Shown: one piece after another, positions 59,887 through 64,000 of the stretch | How positions within the stretch are numbered: position 1 is the first letter of the stretch | Layout of the letters: every line of letters starts with the position of its first letter | The notes under the pieces: model-generated | What the model saw: the letters and a program-made list of their open reading frames with translations, nothing else | Database searches by the model: none | Told to the model about the DNA's origin: nothing | Assembly (NCBI GenBank): GCA_964518575.1 | Contig: CAZFGW010000001.1 | Location: 186,001-250,000 of the forward strand | Reading direction: 5' to 3' | Origin: MGBC163016 sp964518575 | Lineage (GTDB): Bacteria > Actinomycetota > Coriobacteriia > Coriobacteriales > Eggerthellaceae | Length of the DNA stretch: 64,000 nucleotides | Position numbers and translations under genes: made by a program

Positions 59887-60228
59887 ATGACCAAGATCAG
59901 TAGCTTTGAAACCGATATCAGGCTTTCGATCATCAATCCTAAAGCGAAATCGGGGTCTGTTTTTGGTCGCGGCATTGCGAATTTGTGTCTCGGCGTCCGT
60001 GAAAAAGGCTCGCTGAACGCTGCTGCCAAAGCCATGGGAATGGCATACAGCAAAGCTTGGCGCATTATCAAGGAAACTGAAGACGCTCTAGCCATCCAAC
60101 TCCTCATCCGCGACGGTGCTCACGGGAGCAAACTCACGAACGAGGGGAACAAACTCCTTGATGCCTATCTTTCTGTTGAGCAGAAAATCTCTCAAGAAGC
60201 GCTCAAACTCTACCAGGAACTCTGCTAA
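59887..60228 (+). CDS. ModE-like winged-helix protein without molybdate domain
   Basis: 113 residues, AAGGAGTTGCC just before the ATG. Winged helix of the ModE/LysR type: FGRGIANLCLGVREKGSLNAAAKAMGMAYSKAWRIIKETED, then GSKLTNEGNKLL. The TOBE molybdate-binding domains of full ModE are absent, so it may respond to something else or only compete for DNA. In this window molybdenum enzymes (the 46026 gene) occur 11 kb away; a link is speculation. Its last 141 bp overlap the C-terminus of the zinc-ribbon gene on the other strand. Confidence 0.85.
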   Translation: MTKISSFETDIRLSIINPKAKSGSVFGRGIANLCLGVREKGSLNAAAKAMGMAYSKAWRIIKETEDALAIQLLIRDGAHGSKLTNEGNKLLDAYLSVEQKISQEALKLYQELC

Positions 60229-60591
60229 CAAACTTTCATCTGACCTCCTTTCGTTGAGCGATTCTCCCTCGTCGGTTGTCCTGCTTTCCGCGCTTGTTGC
60301 GGCAGCGCCAGCTTTGTCGGTGTCTTTGGGCACTGCTCTTGATTCTGAGAGTGCAAGGTCTGGGAGGGTTGCGTCCAAAGATGCGCGTTCTGAAGAAGCG
60401 CCCGCAGAAGTCTCCTGCTCCTTCCGCTTGACCGCCGCTTCGAGCGCCTGATCGCTTCCGAACCGATACATACAGTTGTAGCAAACTGGCATGTCTGAAA
60501 ACACCCGCGCTCTGCACACGGGGCATTCCTTGGACGTGAATACACCCGTGTCCAAACGCACGCCTTCATGATCTGGTGTTGTTATAGCCAT
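60088..60591 (-). CDS. Zinc-ribbon protein of the pilus-like cluster
   Basis: 167 residues from ATG at 60591 (GGAG six bases upstream). N-terminal zinc ribbon CPVCRARVFSDMPVCYNC at about 24-41; then a low-complexity Ser/Ala/Glu linker and a C-terminal helix (LLAEFLVEFERFLRDFLLN). It starts 26 bp inside the DUF192 gene, so it belongs to the same transcript. The only in-frame stop is at 60088, which puts its last 47 codons antisense to the ModE-like gene; either a true convergent overlap or a lost stop. Function unknown, a zinc site is the only firm feature. Confidence 0.65.
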   Translation of the reverse strand: MAITTPDHEGVRLDTGVFTSKECPVCRARVFSDMPVCYNCMYRFGSDQALEAAVKRKEQETSAGASSERASLDATLPDLALSESRAVPKDTDKAGAAATSAESRTTDEGESLNERRSDESLLAEFLVEFERFLRDFLLNRKIGIKEFVPLVREFAPVSTVADEELDG

Positions 60592-60904
60592 GCCATGCTC
60601 CTGTCCTGATCGTATCTCCTTGGGTGAGCCACTCCCCCTCTTTCGCGAAACGCTCTGCCACCATTGCTGCATCGCCGCGGCGGATGCGTCTGCGCCTTCC
60701 CACGTTGCGATGCACTTCGAGCACGGTTCCATCCCGTCCAATGAAGGCGACGTCGATCGGATGGCGCATGCCGAACGTGTGAATGTCATGGCAGGGCACA
60801 AGGATTCGGGTTGCATCGTCGGGCTTGCGCGCCAACAAGCCTCGCAGTCGCTCGAACACCCCGCTCAGCACTTCACATGCATCGATCCGTTTTTCAATAC
60901 CCAT
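60566..60904 (-). CDS. DUF192 family protein
   Basis: 112 residues from ATG at 60904 (AAAGG seven bases upstream). DUF192 hallmark: CHDIHTFGMRHPIDVAFIGRDGTVLEV, followed by a strand and RFAKEGEWLTQGD. Small beta-barrel of unknown function; family members are often secreted but this one lacks a signal peptide, and they commonly appear beside Tad/Flp pilus genes. Upstream spacer 60905-60984 carries degenerate GATTGCATCTGTTCCTG repeats. Confidence 0.85.
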   Translation of the reverse strand: MGIEKRIDACEVLSGVFERLRGLLARKPDDATRILVPCHDIHTFGMRHPIDVAFIGRDGTVLEVHRNVGRRRRIRRGDAAMVAERFAKEGEWLTQGDTIRTGAWHGYNNTRS

Positions 60905-60984
60905 ACTCAACCTTTCCTGATTGCATCTGTTCCTGGTAATGCTTGTTCCTGATGGCGTCTGTTCTTGATTGCATCTGTGTTTGC

Positions 60985-61545
60985 TCAAACGTACTGAACA
61001 TGCAGCAGCACTCCCGTCCCATCCGGATGAGCAACAACGCTCAGCATCAACCATCGACACCTCCCTTGATCCTTAAGAAACACCTGCGATGCTCCTTCCT
61101 CAGAAGTGCTTCGCCACCATCCTTTTTCCACAAGCGCATGACAAACGCGCTCCCCCACGTCGGCTTCATCACCCGCCATGAACACCTGAACGACCGAGAA
61201 GTCCTGCGTTGCCCATCCGTCCTGCAAGAATTCCGCGTCAAGTACTTCGGAGGCAAACCATTCAGGTACGACCGCAGGCTCAACGGCGACGAATCCACCT
61301 TGCGTTAAAGCATCGGTAAGCCCATCGAATCCGCGACCGTTCATGAGTCCGTCCGAGGCGAGCTCCATGACTGAAGACACGCCGGAACACTCCTGGGTGC
61401 TTCCGTATGCATGCTGCTCTCCGCGCTCACTCCACATGAGCATTGCGAGCGCGAGCGCAATCGCCGCACAGACCACGGTGCAAGCGACGCGGAAACGACG
61501 CTCGTGCGTTGCGCACTGATCCTTTTGACTCGCTTTAGCATGCAT
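60985..61545 (-). CDS. Membrane-anchored hypothetical protein of the pilus-like cluster
   Basis: 186 residues from ATG at 61545 (AAGGAAG nine bases upstream; a GTG at 61569 that overlaps the upstream stop is the alternative). One membrane segment (about 20-38, VACTVVCAAIALALAMLM) with a basic cytoplasmic end, then an extracellular part with two Trp-rich spots (EWFASEVLDAEF, KGWWRSTSEE) and a C-terminal RWLMLSVVAHPDGTGVLLHV. Not recognised; position and topology suggest a component of the same envelope structure. Confidence 0.7.
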   Translation of the reverse strand: MHAKASQKDQCATHERRFRVACTVVCAAIALALAMLMWSERGEQHAYGSTQECSGVSSVMELASDGLMNGRGFDGLTDALTQGGFVAVEPAVVPEWFASEVLDAEFLQDGWATQDFSVVQVFMAGDEADVGERVCHALVEKGWWRSTSEEGASQVFLKDQGRCRWLMLSVVAHPDGTGVLLHVQYV

Positions 61546-61565
61546 GACCGGTCGCTTCCTTCGGT

Positions 61566-62120
61566 TCACAAGCCGATCAGCCGGCCCGCTCTATACGGGT
61601 CGACCGTCAGAGATATCGAATGGGAGGGTTTGGGGAGCGGGATGCCGAAAACCTCATCGACGAGCCCTAAGCCGAACAGCGTTGGTGTATAGGTATACGT
61701 AAGCGTAAAGCGCATGTACGCGGGTGTTGATGTTCGCGCGACCGTGCCGGTGACATCATCAAATCCGGTATAAGAGGTCACCTGCTCAGTGATGCGTGCC
61801 AAAGCGGTCGATTCGGTCTGTCCGCGCTCACCCGAGGCTGCACAGACCCGTATCGCATTACGGCATTCGCGATCAAATGTTGCACAATCACCGAAGAACA
61901 TGAGCGCATTCACCGCAATCACCGCAACGATGATCATGACCGGGAGCCCGATGCAAAGCCCAATCGTCATCTGCCCGGATGCGTCATGCACCTTCCGTGC
62001 GAGGCGTTGCGAGATACTGCCCGGTATAGTTCGTGTACAGAGCGTCCTTTCGTAATCTCCAACCGTGCCCTCGGTGGTTTCCCGACGCTTGCTCCACCCT
62101 TTTGTTGTCCCTGTGCTCAT
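61566..62120 (-). CDS. TadE-like pilus assembly protein
   Basis: 184 residues from ATG at 62120 (AAGG seven bases upstream, ATGA overlap with the previous stop). A basic N-terminus, then SGQMTIGLCIGLPVMIIVAVIAVNALMFFGDC (about 49-80): the Gly-Gln-hydrophobic start typical of TadE/TadF pseudopilins, and a beta-rich exterior with conserved Cys. It would be processed by a prepilin peptidase or stay as a bitopic protein. Cytoplasmic extension of about 45 residues before the TadE part is longer than usual. Confidence 0.72.
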   Translation of the reverse strand: MSTGTTKGWSKRRETTEGTVGDYERTLCTRTIPGSISQRLARKVHDASGQMTIGLCIGLPVMIIVAVIAVNALMFFGDCATFDRECRNAIRVCAASGERGQTESTALARITEQVTSYTGFDDVTGTVARTSTPAYMRFTLTYTYTPTLFGLGLVDEVFGIPLPKPSHSISLTVDPYRAGRLIGL

Positions 62121-64000
62121 TGCCAAACCTTACCTTCCTCAAGCGGAGATATCGCCGAAAGAAGTGAGTTCAGCGCTGAACTCAACAAGCCAGCATGCTC
62201 ACGAACCGCATCGGGAAGCGGAATTTCTATGCTGCCCTCCTCCTGCATAAAGGGCAATTCCACGTGCGCTATCGTGATCGTATCGGTGTCGAGCACATCA
62301 TCGAATGCGCCTGTTATCTTCGATGCGATTGTTCCCATGAACCCTGTCGAGGGACTCGACAGGCTCAAGGCGTTCCTTTTGACCGACATGAAGGAAACGG
62401 CGAACGAGGAGTCGTCATGTTGTGCGGGATGTGCCGAATTGAGGATGATCGGTTTGCGCGCGCGGGTGTCAGCGGGCTCGAATCCAACATCTTTGATCAG
62501 GTCGGAAAGTGCCTTCGACGCCCAATCGCCCAACCCACTTGCGGTGTTTTGCGAAAAACCTCCGAGCGCATGGGACACTCCTGAGATCAGAGCGTCATGT
62601 CCCTTCTCGTAAGCAGTCAGCACTGTTTCCCACAGTCCGACGACGAAGCCAGCACCTGCATTCAACACGCCACCTGATGGCATAATCATGTTCACAAGCC
62701 CCGTTATGAGCGATCCGATGCTGTCTCCTTCATCGGGGACATCAGTGGACGCTGATACCGCCGCTCGCACACCGAGCGTGGTGCCACTCTGTACAAACAG
62801 GCTTTCGAATCCCGTATCCGCTTGGTTGCGCTCCATGTTCACAACTAAGCAAATCGATCCGAGGTTTCCCGGAGGAGCAACCTCAATACGTTTCGCCACA
62901 ATATCGGAAAGCACGCCTTTGAGTTCTTCTAAAAGCGGCGTTGCCTGCTCTTTAACCGCCTTGCTCAAAGGATCCGATGCTGCGCGCGCCTCGGCATATG
63001 CAGCAAGCGCCTGCCGAAAACGCTCATAGTGATGTTCGAACCCATTCGCAATAGCAGTGGAAGCCGCTGCAACGTTGCCCACGCTTGCAACCGTGAACTC
63101 GCAAAGCGGGCAGGTCTCAAAACCATCGGGCGCACGATCGAGTTCTTCAAGCGAGCCCAGATATGAGAATCCCGCTGCGTGTGGACATCCCGTCCACGCG
63201 TGCATCATGCTCTTCTCGCCGGATAGTGTTACCGGATAGACGCTCTCTTTGAAGAGCTCCGTTGCCCGCAGCTCATCGGTGTTTCTGAACAAATGCGGCA
63301 TCTGATACGAAAAGGCATCTTCGGCATCCACGATGAACGCATCGCGCAGTTTCTCATCGGCATATTCGTAGAACCTTTTGCGGATCATCGCATTCGCTTT
63401 TTCTTCGACAGTGCTTCCTGTCAGCGTCCAGTCGGAAAGACGGGCCTGATAATATGCTTGAATTCGCTTGAGCGCAACCGAAAATGACCACGCATCGACG
63501 CTCGCGTAGTGAGGATTATCTCCCTCGGCAATCGAAGAGAGCGATTCGGCGCGTTCCCTCATGCAGCCGTCGGGATAGTCACCACAGTCCGCACGAAAGG
63601 CATCAAGCTTCGCTTCCTGTGCATGCGCGGCTGCCTCCTCCGCCTTCGCAGTGTCCTCGCGCAGTGAAGGCGCGCGATCTGTGACCTTGGCTGCAATATC
63701 CGTCAGGTCATCATGTGTCGTCACCAAAGGTTCTCCCTCGGGTGGTAACAATTGCGCAAGCGCGAAATAGTTTGCCGACAAAGCACCCTGGTCATTCGCC
63801 TTCGCTACCCCAATCGCATTGACTGTACACAAAAAGGGAAGCAATCGCTGCAGCCGATCAAGTCCCGCTGTAGCCTGGTCGTAGAACCTGTCGCGCGCCT
63901 GTGCTGTTTTCAATCCCATCTCGATCAGCTTCTCCGAAAGCGCGGCGGCGGGCGGAACGCATGCAGCCACGACGCCGAGTCCACTCAAGGCTGCTGAGGT
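62117..64000 (-). CDS. Large secreted or envelope protein of the pilus-like cluster (start beyond window)
   Basis: At least 627 residues; the frame is open to the right edge and the first in-window TTG at 63988 is not a credible start, so the N-terminus is missing. Mostly helical in the first half (AQARDRFYDQATAGLDRLQR; KAEEAAAHAQEAKLDAFRAD), with Cys pairs at FRADCGDYPDGC and CPLCEF; a Gly/Pro-rich centre and a hydrophobic GSLITGLVNMIMPSGGVLNAGAGFVVGLW near residue 440. Not recognised. Followed by a TadE-like gene with ATGA overlap, so probably a pilus or secretion-apparatus component. Confidence 0.65.
   Translation of the reverse strand, partial: TSAALSGLGVVAACVPPAAALSEKLIEMGLKTAQARDRFYDQATAGLDRLQRLLPFLCTVNAIGVAKANDQGALSANYFALAQLLPPEGEPLVTTHDDLTDIAAKVTDRAPSLREDTAKAEEAAAHAQEAKLDAFRADCGDYPDGCMRERAESLSSIAEGDNPHYASVDAWSFSVALKRIQAYYQARLSDWTLTGSTVEEKANAMIRKRFYEYADEKLRDAFIVDAEDAFSYQMPHLFRNTDELRATELFKESVYPVTLSGEKSMMHAWTGCPHAAGFSYLGSLEELDRAPDGFETCPLCEFTVASVGNVAAASTAIANGFEHHYERFRQALAAYAEARAASDPLSKAVKEQATPLLEELKGVLSDIVAKRIEVAPPGNLGSICLVVNMERNQADTGFESLFVQSGTTLGVRAAVSASTDVPDEGDSIGSLITGLVNMIMPSGGVLNAGAGFVVGLWETVLTAYEKGHDALISGVSHALGGFSQNTASGLGDWASKALSDLIKDVGFEPADTRARKPIILNSAHPAQHDDSSFAVSFMSVKRNALSLSSPSTGFMGTIASKITGAFDDVLDTDTITIAHVELPFMQEEGSIEIPLPDAVREHAGLLSSALNSLLSAISPLEEGKVWQ

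Overview
The window reads as chromosome of an anaerobic, mid-GC actinobacterium, most likely of the class Coriobacteriia (Eggerthellaceae-like). This is inferred from family content: a molybdopterin transhydroxylase-like enzyme with a PucR-type regulator, many small [4Fe-4S] proteins, hydrogenase maturation with NikR, an ECF transporter under a cobalamin riboswitch, class B sortase, and frequent GTG/TTG starts. No rRNA, tRNA, prophage, insertion sequence or CRISPR array was seen. Most genes are closely packed on the minus strand.

Layout. 1-8.3 kb: 5' part of purF, class B sortase and a 39-residue membrane peptide, a MITE-like repeat, a U32 peptidase/RlhA-type protein, a lipoprotein and a class A PBP. 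8.4-13.3 kb: argCJBD. 13.6-15.5 kb: glutamate-cysteine ligase-like gene and SlyD-type FKBP. 15.7-21 kb: an archaeal-type split glutamate synthase (amidotransferase, FMN synthase with ferredoxin domain, 4Fe-4S protein, FAD oxidoreductase, GXGXG subunit). 21-31 kb: EF-G-like factor, LuxR-type protein, MTA/SAH deaminase, a DxDxDG secreted protein, transporters, an EFR1 flavodoxin-ferredoxin, and an XRE regulator with a membrane partner behind a 40-bp palindrome. 31-36 kb: a large BspA-like surface protein and an AlbA_2/HATPase regulator. 36.5-39.3 kb: ferredoxin, hypE, nikR and two unknown proteins. 39.3-42.3 kb: ispD, ispF, cysS. 42.3-45 kb: clpC with a CIRCE-type operator. 45-50.5 kb: transhydroxylase-like alpha and beta subunits with a divergent PucR-family regulator. 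50.5-54.1 kb: ECF transporter operon downstream of a cobalamin riboswitch. 54.3-60 kb: lysS, greA, tatA, SGNH hydrolase, thrC, a ModE-like HTH. 60-64 kb: zinc-ribbon, DUF192 and TadE-like genes, probably the end of a pilus or secretion locus that continues past the right edge.

The most interesting parts are the transhydroxylase-like/PucR locus, the cobalamin-riboswitch ECF operon with an unannotated small ORF at the regulated start, the XRE gene with its palindromic operator, and a dispersed intergenic repeat family (five copies, all in one orientation). Family names come from recognised motifs; no database search was run. GC remarks are by eye.
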